DNA of 64,000 nt from Ponticaulis koreensis DSM 19734 (GCF_000420665.1 NZ_ATVJ01000001.1:1302001-1366000), one strand, 5' to 3'; shown: positions 17,527 to 24,202, counted from the stretch's first letter. Notes: generated from the letters alone by a model not told the origin. Made by a program: numbers and translations.

Positions 17527-18144
17527 ATGCCGCCTATGCCGGCCTTTTATATTGCAGAGCACACCGCGCTCGACCTTTTGAACTCAGTCTGCGCGCCAGC
17601 GGGCACCGATATTGACTGGCTGGAGGACGGAACGGCGCTGATAAGCTGGATGGTGGGCGCAGCTATGGTCGAACCTCAGGTCGGCGAAGAGATCCTCTCT
17701 TCTATTCCACCGGATGATCTTGATGGCGCTGCTGAGCACGCTCGCATGCTGCGCGAGGATTTCAGGCGTGTGACTGGCCTTCTGGAAAGCTCTGAGGACG
17801 TGACCGTTTCATCTGATGATCTGGCATTCCTGAACCGCTGGCTTGAAGTGCCTTTGGCCGGGCGTCCGTTTATTCCACGGGACGGAAGCGGGTTCGCGCG
17901 TGCACCGCTATGTGTGCCGCAAACGGGTGATCAGCTTGTCCGGCTCCTGGCCGACCGAATTGCAGACTATCTCTCTGAAACTGATCTCGCGCAGCTGCGC
18001 CAATGCGAAGGGCCAACTTGCACGCTCTATTTCCGTGATATCACGAAGAACCGGTCTCGGCGCTGGTGCTCTATGGCCGTATGCGGAAACCGGGCCAAGG
18101 CGGCCCGGTTTCGAAAACAGAAGTCACAATCCGCTCAGGACTGA
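17527..18144 (+). CDS. CGNR zinc-finger (ABATE-domain) regulator
   Basis: 205 residues. The N-terminal ABATE-type domain (ALDLLNSVCAPAGTDIDWLE) is followed by a C-terminal zinc finger with CEGPTCTLYFRDITKNRSRR, then WCSMAVCGNRAKAARFRKQK, which contains the defining CGNR motif and four Cys ligands. This family is taken to be stress-linked DNA-binding regulators. GGAG lies six bases before ATG 17527, so this start is preferred to 17512. Divergent from azoR. A perfect 10-bp hairpin is embedded in the 3' end of the gene, and the stop overlaps the end of the convergent HTH gene by ten bases. Confidence 0.88.
   Translation: MPPMPAFYIAEHTALDLLNSVCAPAGTDIDWLEDGTALISWMVGAAMVEPQVGEEILSSIPPDDLDGAAEHARMLREDFRRVTGLLESSEDVTVSSDDLAFLNRWLEVPLAGRPFIPRDGSGFARAPLCVPQTGDQLVRLLADRIADYLSETDLAQLRQCEGPTCTLYFRDITKNRSRRWCSMAVCGNRAKAARFRKQKSQSAQD
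18087..18111. terminator. Strong hairpin inside the 3' end of the CGNR gene
   Basis: AAACCGGGCC and GGCCCGGTTT form a perfect ten-base stem around AAGGC. It lies in the codons just after CGNR and just beyond the end of the convergent HTH gene, so it may terminate minus-strand transcription from the HTH operon. The T-tract is short (TTT). Confidence 0.45.
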
Positions 18145-18365
18145 TCGGCGGCCTCATCCCAGCCGAATACGTCCTCCAGACCGACGCCGAACTCTCGTGA
18201 GATACGAAATGCGCTTTCAAGCGACGGGGAATAGCGGCCCTGTTCGATAGCGATAACCGTCTGACGGGTGACGCCGATGGCCTTGGCGAGAGCAGACTGG
18301 CTCATATTGTCATGCGCCTCGCGGAGCTCCTTGACCCGATTTGTGATGGGTGGTCGTTTGGCCAT
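18135..18365 (-). CDS. XRE-family HTH regulator
   Basis: 76 residues, almost all one helix-turn-helix domain: NRVKELREAHDNMSQSALAK then IGVTRQTVIAIEQGRYSPSL. Short regulators of this kind often sit with DUF2178-like membrane proteins. It begins one base after the TGA of the upstream membrane gene, so translation is coupled. It is the last gene of a three-gene operon whose promoter (19276-19304) carries palindromes this protein may bind; that is inference from position. Confidence 0.9.
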   Translation of the reverse strand: MAKRPPITNRVKELREAHDNMSQSALAKAIGVTRQTVIAIEQGRYSPSLESAFRISREFGVGLEDVFGWDEAADQS

Positions 18366-18366
18366 G

Positions 18367-18789
18367 TCACACGCCCCGTCGATAGAAGAGGATTGTCAGT
18401 ACGTATTCGGCAATTTGAGAGGCGATCAGGCTGCCCACAATGATGTGGAAGAGGAGGTTGCCGTCCTGTTGCCAGACATAGTGCCAGAGGCCTGCAAAAC
18501 ATCCGAAGCCGAGAACATAGCCAGCGATATTGCCAGACCGGCGCAGTACCTGCTTGTCGCGTTCGTCTTCGCTACCGTCCGATCCTTCCGGGTCTGAGAT
18601 ACCGATAAGCGTGTGGGTGATGATCGCGCCAATGATGAGGGCAATGGTGGCAATCGATGCAAGCCCAAGAAGTGGGGGTGCGGTTTCTCCAAGTTCGATG
18701 GATACGTTCCAGATCGTCTTGAGATACCAGCCACCGATAAGGGTGAGGAGTACGCCCATCGCCCAGGCGGATTTTTCGTGAAAAGTCAT
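18367..18789 (-). CDS. Four-helix membrane protein (DUF2178-like), paralogue of the next gene
   Basis: 140 residues with four hydrophobic helices (about 8-28, 38-62, 88-107 and 113-133) and a charged cytosolic loop carrying SEDERDKQVLRR. The same layout and the DER motif occur in the neighbour at 18817-19239, so the two are probably diverged duplicates that may form a heteromer. AGGA lies eight bases before the start. Function unknown; the tight link to an HTH regulator suggests a membrane sensor or stress-response unit. Confidence 0.8.
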   Translation of the reverse strand: MTFHEKSAWAMGVLLTLIGGWYLKTIWNVSIELGETAPPLLGLASIATIALIIGAIITHTLIGISDPEGSDGSEDERDKQVLRRSGNIAGYVLGFGCFAGLWHYVWQQDGNLLFHIIVGSLIASQIAEYVLTILFYRRGV

Positions 18790-18816
18790 AGGTTTAGTCC
18801 TGTTAGGGGAGAAGGG

Positions 18817-19239
18817 TTAGGCGGGCTGGCGCAGATACCACCAGAGCGATGGCAGGCGGATGAGTTCTCCGACAACGAAGACGCCAATCACAGCATGGGC
18901 GAGTGCCATCGGGTCTGTCAGACCGTCAAAAGCTTCCATGAAGATGATCGCGAGGCCGCCGGAATAAACGTACAGCATGTTGCGCATGGCCTTGAACTGA
19001 ACACGGGATTCCCGCTCGTCCACAGTCGGCATTTCTGTCCTGTCCGTGATGCTGGTGACGATCGAAATTATGATGATCATCACGATCATGAGCGCGACCG
19101 AAACGCCTACCCGCCAGAACAGCTCCATACCTGTCTCGGGCACGCTCCACCAGAAGCCGAAATAGGCGCCTATATGCAGAGCACCTGCGAGTATCGCGAA
19201 CAGTGATGCGGCTACATCTACGCGAAAAAAGATTGTCAT
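18817..19239 (-). CDS. Four-helix membrane protein (DUF2178-like), first gene of HTH operon
   Basis: 140 residues, four hydrophobic helices (about 7-30, 38-63, 86-104 and 109-133) and a central loop with TVDERESRVQFKAMRN. The DER motif and equal length match the downstream protein. It is the first gene of the operon that ends in the HTH regulator; a promoter with TTGACA and CATATA and an overlapping palindrome lies directly upstream. No catalytic residues are visible. Function unknown. Confidence 0.8.
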   Translation of the reverse strand: MTIFFRVDVAASLFAILAGALHIGAYFGFWWSVPETGMELFWRVGVSVALMIVMIIIISIVTSITDRTEMPTVDERESRVQFKAMRNMLYVYSGGLAIIFMEAFDGLTDPMALAHAVIGVFVVGELIRLPSLWWYLRQPA

Positions 19240-19253
19240 TGTGAGTTACCTTT

Positions 19254-19316
19254 TGTGTCAAAAATATCTGACACATATATGGTACAATATTTTTTACATG
19301 TCAAAGAAATTAGACA
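19254..19316 (-). promoter_or_regulatory. Promoter and two palindromes of the HTH-membrane protein operon
   Basis: On the minus strand a -35 TTGACA (19299-19304) and a -10 CATATA (19276-19281) are 17 bases apart. TGTGTCA (19254-19260) and TGACACA (19269-19275), perfect seven-base arms with an eight-base gap, cover the expected start of transcription. A second, weaker repeat TGTCA...TAGACA (19299-19316) covers the -35. The layout fits repression by the HTH protein of the operon. The IS element starts only 20 bases beyond. Confidence 0.65.
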
Positions 19317-19327
19317 CAAAGATGTAA

Positions 19328-19335
19328 AAAATTTT
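19328..19335 (+). repeat. Left target-site duplication of the IS1595-type element
   Basis: AAAATTTT directly before the left inverted repeat; the identical eight bases follow the right repeat at 22484-22491. Eight-base duplications are characteristic of the IS1595 family. Confidence 0.85.
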
Positions 19336-19358
19336 GGGCATTATATATTTGACAAACC
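19336..19358 (+). repeat. Left terminal inverted repeat (23 bp)
   Basis: Begins GGGCATTATATATTTGAC and matches the complement of 22461-22483 without mismatch. It contains the TTGACA -35 box of the likely transposase promoter. Confidence 0.92.
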
Positions 19359-19377
19359 CAAAGTTTGAGGGTAATTT
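19349..19377 (+). promoter_or_regulatory. Likely transposase promoter inside the left end
   Basis: TTGACA (19349-19354) within the inverted repeat and TAATTT (19372-19377) are separated by 17 bases. AGGAG follows ahead of the transposase ATG at 19397. Confidence 0.55.
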
Positions 19378-19396
19378 CAGGACATAGGAGAAACCC

Positions 19397-20368
19397 ATGT
19401 CCATTCTGTCCAAGGCATATTTTCACGATGAAGCGGAAGCATTCCGTCATGTAGAAGCTGTGCTCTGGCCACGGGGTGCGGTTTGTCCGCACTGCAAGAG
19501 CAACGCTCGCCATTATCGTCTGGAAGGTGTCAAAACTAAGCCAAGCAAGAAGCACCCAGAAGGCAAAGTCCGTCACGGCCTATGGAAGTGCAAAGAATGC
19601 CGCAAGCAATTCACTGTTCGCGTCGGCACTATCTTTGAGGAAAGCCACCTCGAACTGCACAAATGGCTACAGGCGATTTACCTGATGGTGTCCAGCAAGA
19701 AGGGTGTGTCTGCGCATCAGATCCACCGCACTCTGGAAATCACCTATAAAACTGCATGGTTCCTTTGCCACCGTATCCGTGAAGCGATGCGTGAAGGTTC
19801 TTTTGACATTTTCGGTTCTGGCGGCGGTGGCGTCGAAGTAGACGAAACCTTTATCGGTACAGAGCCGGGCGCGCCAAAGAAGCGCGCCTATGGCCACAAG
19901 ATGAAAGTCCTGACGCTTGTTGATCGAGATACCAAACGCGCTCGTTCTTTCATTATCGATCAGGTCAACCGCGACGAGATTTGCCCTATTATCAACAGCA
20001 ACCTCTCTAAAGAGGCTCAACTTCTTACCGATACAGCCCGTCACTATCGAGGCATTGATCAACACGTAGAGGTCGCTGACCATGGAATGGTGAACCACTC
20101 CAAGGGTGAGTATGTGAACTTCCAGAACCCAGTGGTGCACACACAAACGGTTGAGAGCTATTTCAGCGTGTTCAAGCGCGGTATGCGCGGCGTCTACCAG
20201 CACTGCGCCAAGAAGCACCTTCACCGCTATATGGCCGAATTCGACTTCCGGTATAACAACCGTGTCGGCAATGGCGTGAATGATTTTGAGCGCGCAATGA
20301 TTGCGTTGAGTGGTGTTAAGGGTAAAAGGCTGACATATAGGGGGCCTAACGCACACGTAGCGGGATAA
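19397..20368 (+). CDS. IS1595-family transposase
   Basis: 323 residues. An N-terminal zinc ribbon has CPHCKSNARHYR and a second pair in CKECRKQFTVR, and the catalytic core shows the acidic triad: Asp in VEVDETFIGTEPG, Asp in QLLTDTARHYRGID, and Glu in HTQTVESYFSVFKRG. This is the ISXO2-like arrangement of the IS1595 family. It would cut and paste the 3.1-kb element. ATG 19397 follows AGGAGAAACCC. The frame looks intact, so the element may still be active. Confidence 0.95.
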   Translation: MSILSKAYFHDEAEAFRHVEAVLWPRGAVCPHCKSNARHYRLEGVKTKPSKKHPEGKVRHGLWKCKECRKQFTVRVGTIFEESHLELHKWLQAIYLMVSSKKGVSAHQIHRTLEITYKTAWFLCHRIREAMREGSFDIFGSGGGGVEVDETFIGTEPGAPKKRAYGHKMKVLTLVDRDTKRARSFIIDQVNRDEICPIINSNLSKEAQLLTDTARHYRGIDQHVEVADHGMVNHSKGEYVNFQNPVVHTQTVESYFSVFKRGMRGVYQHCAKKHLHRYMAEFDFRYNNRVGNGVNDFERAMIALSGVKGKRLTYRGPNAHVAG

Positions 20369-20374
20369 TTCAAC

Positions 20375-20845
20375 TTGACGCTGTCAGCAGAAGATCTTTT
20401 GGGAATTTTGAATGCCGAAAAGCAAATGCATTCTAAGTTAAGATTCCGCGAAAAGGATCATCCCGATTACGAAGAAGCTGTTTGTCCTGTGCTTTGCCCG
20501 GAATTTCCTGAAGCCAACATACAATTTGTGACCCATTATCACATCTCGCGGATTCCAAGGAAGTATAGTTTCGTGTTACTGGTTCAGCAGAAACGGTGTC
20601 TCGCTTTGGACGTTGGGCCGGGCCGTGCTCACTACAATATTCGGACAGGGCAAGTGGTTACACACACACACTGGCAAAGGCTCCCAGATATAACGAATGC
20701 GGAGCCTGACAGTCGAGAGTTAACGCACTGGCAATGGTACAAGGAGTTTATGGAGGTGGCAAAGATTGACTACAAAGACCAATATGCCGCCCCAAAATTT
20801 GACAATGTCGTCGAACAATCAGACCTGTGGAACTACGACAAATGA
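20375..20845 (+). CDS. Passenger protein of the IS element, unknown function
   Basis: 156 residues, six bases after the transposase stop. Mixed alpha/beta composition with ANIQFVTHYHISRIPRKYSF, then VLLVQQKRCLALDVGPGRAH and several His and Trp residues (THTHWQRLPD, LTHWQWYKEFME). It has no signal peptide or membrane segment and overlaps the next gene by ATGA. It resembles small partner proteins found beside DUF1828-type genes (possibly DUF6978), but this is unproven. The start is TTG 20375 with GGGA upstream; ATG 20426 is the alternative. The region is richer in A+T than the chromosome. Confidence 0.7.
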   Translation: MTLSAEDLLGILNAEKQMHSKLRFREKDHPDYEEAVCPVLCPEFPEANIQFVTHYHISRIPRKYSFVLLVQQKRCLALDVGPGRAHYNIRTGQVVTHTHWQRLPDITNAEPDSRELTHWQWYKEFMEVAKIDYKDQYAAPKFDNVVEQSDLWNYDK

Positions 20846-21585
20846 GCGTTTTGATTTCACAAATTGAGCGCGAGACTAGAAGCCTAATTGGCAGCTTCTC
20901 GAGCAATCTTGGTTACGAGATTAGGTTGCCGTTAATTTATTCGAACGGCGAAATGGTTTCAGTTGTTGTCGATGAGCGTGATGATTGTTGCCTGGTTCAT
21001 GATGCTGGCTTTGCTGCTATGATACTTTCAGCAAGCGGACAAACGATGACGCAGCGTATCGAAGATCGTGTAAAAGCTTATGCTTCTACTATGGAGTGTC
21101 ATTTTGAGCGTGGTCGAGTATGGCGCAAGGTATCCAAAGACCAAGCAACGGCGGCGGTGCTTTCAGTTGGGAGTGTTTGCAGGTACATTGCAGATCAAGC
21201 GTCTCCTGACACCAAAAAGCGTGCTGAATTTGAAGTCCGCGTAAATAGCGTGTTGCAAAAAATGCTTGGTGAAGACCGTATATCTTGGCACCAAAAAGTT
21301 ACGGGAAAATCTGGTGGAACTTACGATGTCACCGCTGCAATAATCGAATTAAATACAAAGCAACCGAAGGCGCTTATAGAAGCAATCGGCAGTGCGCGAG
21401 CGGTTCCGCATCGGTTTCGCCATTTATATGAAATAAAATCAAGCCAGCGGTATCGAAATGTGGACTTGATTTCAGTTTATGATGATCAAGAAGCGTTTGA
21501 ATCTAGTGACATTGTATTGCTGCAGGACGTTAGTAATGCTGTTCCTTATTCCAACTTTGAGCGTCGAGTAAAACAATATGCCTGA
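20842..21585 (+). CDS. DUF1828-like passenger protein
   Basis: 247 residues. The N-terminal part (about 10-95) has the look of DUF1828: IRLPLIYSNGEMVSVVVDER, then CLVHDAGFAAMILSASGQTM. The C-terminal part (about 120-245) has GGTYDVTAAIIELNTKQPKA, then LIEAIGSARAVPHRFRHLYE, a D/E and K-bearing fold that may be nuclease-like. Such proteins are often in phage or conflict loci. The ATG overlaps the previous stop (ATGA); a GTG at 20827 is less likely. It is one of three overlapping passenger genes on the element. Confidence 0.68.
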   Translation: MSVLISQIERETRSLIGSFSSNLGYEIRLPLIYSNGEMVSVVVDERDDCCLVHDAGFAAMILSASGQTMTQRIEDRVKAYASTMECHFERGRVWRKVSKDQATAAVLSVGSVCRYIADQASPDTKKRAEFEVRVNSVLQKMLGEDRISWHQKVTGKSGGTYDVTAAIIELNTKQPKALIEAIGSARAVPHRFRHLYEIKSSQRYRNVDLISVYDDQEAFESSDIVLLQDVSNAVPYSNFERRVKQYA

Positions 21586-21736
21586 ACCATCCCAACTCGA
21601 CAAATTCAAAGCCCTTGCTGAAGAGGCCGAATGCGACACGAATGAAAAAAAATTCGACAGGTCGCTAAAGCAGGTCGCCAAAAGCGAACCCCAGAAGAAA
21701 TCGGAAACAACCGAGGAACATAAGCAGAATATCTAG
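21578..21736 (+). CDS. 52-residue charged passenger peptide
   Basis: Encodes MPEPSQLDKFKALAEEAECD, then TNEKKFDRSLKQVAKSEPQK and a charged tail to TAG at 21734-21736. It overlaps the DUF1828-like gene by eight bases. The amphipathic, Lys/Glu-rich sequence with DKFK and FDRSLKQVAK blocks looks like a small soluble adaptor, antitoxin or inhibitor. Family not firmly recognised. Coding character is supported by composition and by overlap with the upstream frame; a terminator hairpin follows after about 35 bases. Confidence 0.6.
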   Translation: MPEPSQLDKFKALAEEAECDTNEKKFDRSLKQVAKSEPQKKSETTEEHKQNI

Positions 21737-21771
21737 CTAGACTCATAGCTGAGAATTCAGTCACAATAAAA

Positions 21772-21803
21772 AAGCCTGCGCTGATTCGAGGTCAGGCAGG
21801 CTT
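21772..21803 (+). terminator. Terminator after the DUF1828-like operon
   Basis: AAGCCTG and CAGGCTT close a stem that also contains CTGA/TCAG, followed by an AATTTT tract. It separates the first passenger operon from the GIY-YIG unit. Confidence 0.75.
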
Positions 21804-21841
21804 AATTTTGAAAACCCAACCTCCCAGAAGGATTTTCGTAA

Positions 21842-21943
21842 ATGACTGAATCATACATCACACGATCCGGCCACAACCGTCAATTCCTTCGTCAGAAAAA
21901 GGAAGATGATCGTGCAGCTAAACTGGATCAAAAATACGTTTAA
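21842..21943 (+). CDS. 33-residue passenger peptide
   Basis: ATG 21842 to TAA 21943: MTESYITRSGHNRQFLRQKK with a following EDDRAAKLDQKYV. AAGGA lies nine bases upstream, a normal spacing. Strongly basic first half, acidic second half. It overlaps the GIY-YIG gene by 38 bases in another frame. Function unknown; short length makes it tentative. Confidence 0.5.
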   Translation: MTESYITRSGHNRQFLRQKKEDDRAAKLDQKYV

Positions 21944-22262
21944 CGAGTGGCTGGACCCGAGGAATACAAATTGGGACAGCATAAGCGGATATGGCGTCTA
22001 TGTAGTCTGGTCTCCCGGCACATTGCTTGGTGGCCCAACCTACTTAAAGGTTGGACAGGGTGACATCAAAGGCAGGATGCAGGCGCACATGCGGGATTTC
22101 CGTATTACCCGATACCCCCAGCTGCGCTTTACGTTTGCGTTTGTTCATCCCTCACGCGTTGATGGAGTGGAAAAATATTTGGGAGGTGTCCTCCGTCCGC
22201 TTGTTGCAGAACGTTTTCCTGACACTTTTCCGGTCGCAGTGAATTTGCCGCGCATTGCTTAG
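21906..22262 (+). CDS. Mini GIY-YIG nuclease-like passenger protein
   Basis: 118 residues with a compact GIY-YIG pattern: GYGVYVVWSP for the first strand, YLKVGQGDIKGRMQAHMRD for the second motif and the conserved Arg, and a Glu in GVEKYLGGVL for the metal ligand. It matches the small stand-alone GIY-YIG group more than homing endonucleases. Such domains cut DNA in repair, restriction or mobile elements; which one cannot be told. AAGGAAG is adjacent to ATG 21906, so the precise start is uncertain. The gene is on the IS element. Confidence 0.7.
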   Translation: MIVQLNWIKNTFNEWLDPRNTNWDSISGYGVYVVWSPGTLLGGPTYLKVGQGDIKGRMQAHMRDFRITRYPQLRFTFAFVHPSRVDGVEKYLGGVLRPLVAERFPDTFPVAVNLPRIA

Positions 22263-22395
22263 CGTGCTCTGATAGCTCTTTAGCAGCCTCTCGCAGCTGC
22301 ATAAGGCGATAATACACAAACGGCGGCTCCGCTCCTGAGCGGAGCCGTTCCTCTGCCCAGTCGATTGCGGCCTCCAAGTGCTGATCAATCGTCAT
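22129..22395 (-). CDS. Antisense passenger gene overlapping the GIY-YIG gene
   Basis: 88 residues, MTIDQHLEAAIDWAEERLRS, then GAEPPFVYYRLMQLREAAKE and a hydrophilic tail. GGAG lies six bases before ATG 22395. The first 44 residues lie in otherwise empty sequence; the rest overlaps the last 45 codons of the GIY-YIG gene on the other strand. The amphipathic helix-rich N-terminal half looks like a real small protein, but the overlap lowers confidence. Confidence 0.5.
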   Translation of the reverse strand: MTIDQHLEAAIDWAEERLRSGAEPPFVYYRLMQLREAAKELSEHAKQCAANSLRPEKCQENVLQQADGGHLPNIFPLHQRVRDEQTQT

Positions 22396-22460
22396 CGTTA
22401 TCTCCATTTAGAAATACGCATTTTCAGGGGAATTCGTTCCCGTTGAGTAAAAAACCGTTT

Positions 22461-22483
22461 GGTTTGTCAAATATATAATGCCC
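22461..22483 (-). repeat. Right terminal inverted repeat (23 bp)
   Basis: Complement of the left repeat, perfect over 23 bases, ending in CCC at 22481-22483 next to the AAAATTTT duplication. Confidence 0.92.
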
Positions 22484-22491
22484 AAAATTTT
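22484..22491 (+). repeat. Right target-site duplication
   Basis: AAAATTTT, identical to 19328-19335. Because this octamer is its own complement, it also makes the repeats look longer than they are. Confidence 0.85.
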
Positions 22492-22493
22492 AT

Positions 22494-22518
22494 ACACCCC
22501 TGAATTCAGGGGTGTTTT
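22494..22518. terminator. Hairpin downstream of the AlgJ-like gene
   Basis: ACACCCCTGAA and TTCAGGGGTGT form a perfect self-complementary stem (EcoRI-like GAATTC centre), followed on the plus strand by TTTT. On the minus strand, where the AlgJ-like gene ends at 22547, the sequence after the stem is now ATAAAATTTTGGG, because the IS element inserted there. Confidence 0.7.
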
Positions 22519-22546
22519 GGCATGCGGTCACTGTAGCGAATTCGGT

Positions 22547-24193
22547 TTAACGGCGGGAAACGCGCTGAATTTCGTCGACGCGGATGCCAAGCTGACGACG
22601 ATCCTGGGTCAGGCCCAGATCCGCGCCTGATGGCTGCTCGCTGGATTGAAACTCAATCGTCATCCGGCTTCCGCACTCTGCGTCATACTCGATCTCAAGA
22701 ATCTGCGGCTCAAGGGATGAATTCAGCCGGTCTGTGATGTCGGCGTCTTCCTGTCCGCAGACCAGAATCCTTGCCCAACGCTCGTCAGACACTTCCGGAC
22801 CGAACAGTCGGACACGCATCTGGATCGAATTGCCTTCGCCGAAGAGAGAGCGTGGAATGTCGATAAAGGCAGGGCGACCGCCTTTGCTCCAGCGCAGCTC
22901 CGTATTTTGGCCAGGTGGTAGCCAGCCGCGTGCATCAAACTCGGAGAATGACACCGGGCCAAATGATACGTCAGCAACGCGGGCGCCGGCATTTTCGTCA
23001 GGCTCAAGGCTGATCGCCTCAAGCATGGCATCTGCGAACAGACGTACCCGATTATAATATCCTGGTTCATGCATAACGAACAAAATCTGATCGAAACTGC
23101 CATCCATCAGATAGCGGAACATGCGGATCAGTGTCTGTCTGTTCATACCATTCGTGTTGATCTGAACGGTCTCTGCATAATGGCTGGCAACGTCTGGCGC
23201 GATCCGTGCGCCGAACGAGTTTGCGATGATGGCAACACGGCGTGGGTCGGCGGCATTTGCATTGAAGAAAGCTGAAATCTGGTTGCCGCGCAGACGGGCA
23301 CCCTGTTGGACTTCACGATCGAGAATGTTGGACCGGTCTGCGGCAGACGCATAGTCTGGTCTCTGGAAGTTGACGCGGCGTGCAAATCCCAGCGCTGGTT
23401 CCATGTCGGCATTGCCTTCACGGATTGTGAATTCCGGCTCGCGGAATGGTTCAAGAGAGCTCAGATAGATCAGGCTTTGCGCCGCGCGTGATGCAGCCAT
23501 GCCATCAGCGTGGAAGTTTTCCAGCGGATAGAAGTGGTCAACATCGCGTTCGGCCATGAAGTCTGCCAACGGATAGGTCAGCGTATCGGGGAAGGAATCC
23601 GCAATGCGCACGGCAGGCGACTCGTTTTCCGCTGTATAGACGCATTGGGCGCGAATTTCAGAAGGGATGGAGCGCGGCAAACGGTCTGCATAAAGCACGG
23701 GCTTGCTTGGTACGATCACGCCGAATGTAGAGAGGCCTTCCAGTTCAGCGACGCGGTTGATCTCGGCCCAGCCATTGGTGAGTGACTGAGTCATCTGATC
23801 CCAATACTGTTCAGCAGGGCAGCTGCCCGTTACCGACACATAGTCGATATTAGCCGCGTCAGTCGCGATAGGCAGAACCAGATCACCTTCGCGCGCCACG
23901 TTGGCAGCAGGCGAGTCGCCGAGTCCATAATATTTGAATTTGCGGTAGTTCACAGAGGCATCCACGCTGAACAGGGCACGGTCTGAAAGCCAAGCGCGTC
24001 CCTCGGCAAAGAAACGGGAAGGTTCAGAGACGAGTGTAGACCATTCAGGCGCTTCATTCAGCGCGCGGTTCTGGCGGCGTGCGAGGTCTTCCTCATCCTG
24101 AAACAGGCCAAGCAGGGGAATCGCAAACAGCACGCCCAGAGCCAGAATGGCTGCGAGAGAGAGAGGTTCGAAACGGACGCGTTCAATCTTCAT
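22547..24193 (-). CDS. AlgJ/AlgX-like SGNH acetyltransferase subunit
   Basis: 548 residues: an N-terminal membrane anchor (about 11-30), then a periplasmic SGNH-type domain. LSTFGVIVPSKPVLYADRLP, the H-bearing FYPLENFHADGMAAS and the nucleophile region VAIIANSFGARIAPD (Ser) are typical of AlgJ/AlgX/AlgV proteins, which move acetyl groups onto exopolysaccharide. A C-terminal domain follows (about 400-548), probably carbohydrate-binding. It lies nine bases after the AlgI-like MBOAT gene, so the pair forms one acetylation unit. No alginate synthesis genes are nearby; the polymer is unknown. Confidence 0.85.
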   Translation of the reverse strand: MKIERVRFEPLSLAAILALGVLFAIPLLGLFQDEEDLARRQNRALNEAPEWSTLVSEPSRFFAEGRAWLSDRALFSVDASVNYRKFKYYGLGDSPAANVAREGDLVLPIATDAANIDYVSVTGSCPAEQYWDQMTQSLTNGWAEINRVAELEGLSTFGVIVPSKPVLYADRLPRSIPSEIRAQCVYTAENESPAVRIADSFPDTLTYPLADFMAERDVDHFYPLENFHADGMAASRAAQSLIYLSSLEPFREPEFTIREGNADMEPALGFARRVNFQRPDYASAADRSNILDREVQQGARLRGNQISAFFNANAADPRRVAIIANSFGARIAPDVASHYAETVQINTNGMNRQTLIRMFRYLMDGSFDQILFVMHEPGYYNRVRLFADAMLEAISLEPDENAGARVADVSFGPVSFSEFDARGWLPPGQNTELRWSKGGRPAFIDIPRSLFGEGNSIQMRVRLFGPEVSDERWARILVCGQEDADITDRLNSSLEPQILEIEYDAECGSRMTIEFQSSEQPSGADLGLTQDRRQLGIRVDEIQRVSRR

Positions 24194-24202
24194 GTCTGTC
24201 TC

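Larger units (their letters stand above)
19336..22483 (+). mobile_element. IS1595-type element with passenger genes (3148 bp)
   Basis: The ends are perfect 23-bp inverted repeats: 19336-19358, beginning GGGCATTATATATTTGACAA, and its complement at 22461-22483. They are flanked by the eight-base direct repeat AAAATTTT. The left end carries the transposase gene; the rest (about 2 kb) holds passenger genes unrelated to transposition. The IS1595 family has the zinc-ribbon/DDE transposase seen here, 8-bp duplications and, in several groups, passenger genes. The element lies between the promoter of the HTH operon and the end of the AlgJ-like gene, and interrupts no coding region. Confidence 0.92.

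Noticed and set aside
19323-19358. Longer 36-bp inverted repeat ends for the IS element (TGTA...)
   Set aside because: The outer bases are explained by the palindromic octamer AAAATTTT duplicated at insertion plus a symmetrical target; ends at GGG give an exact 8-bp duplication.
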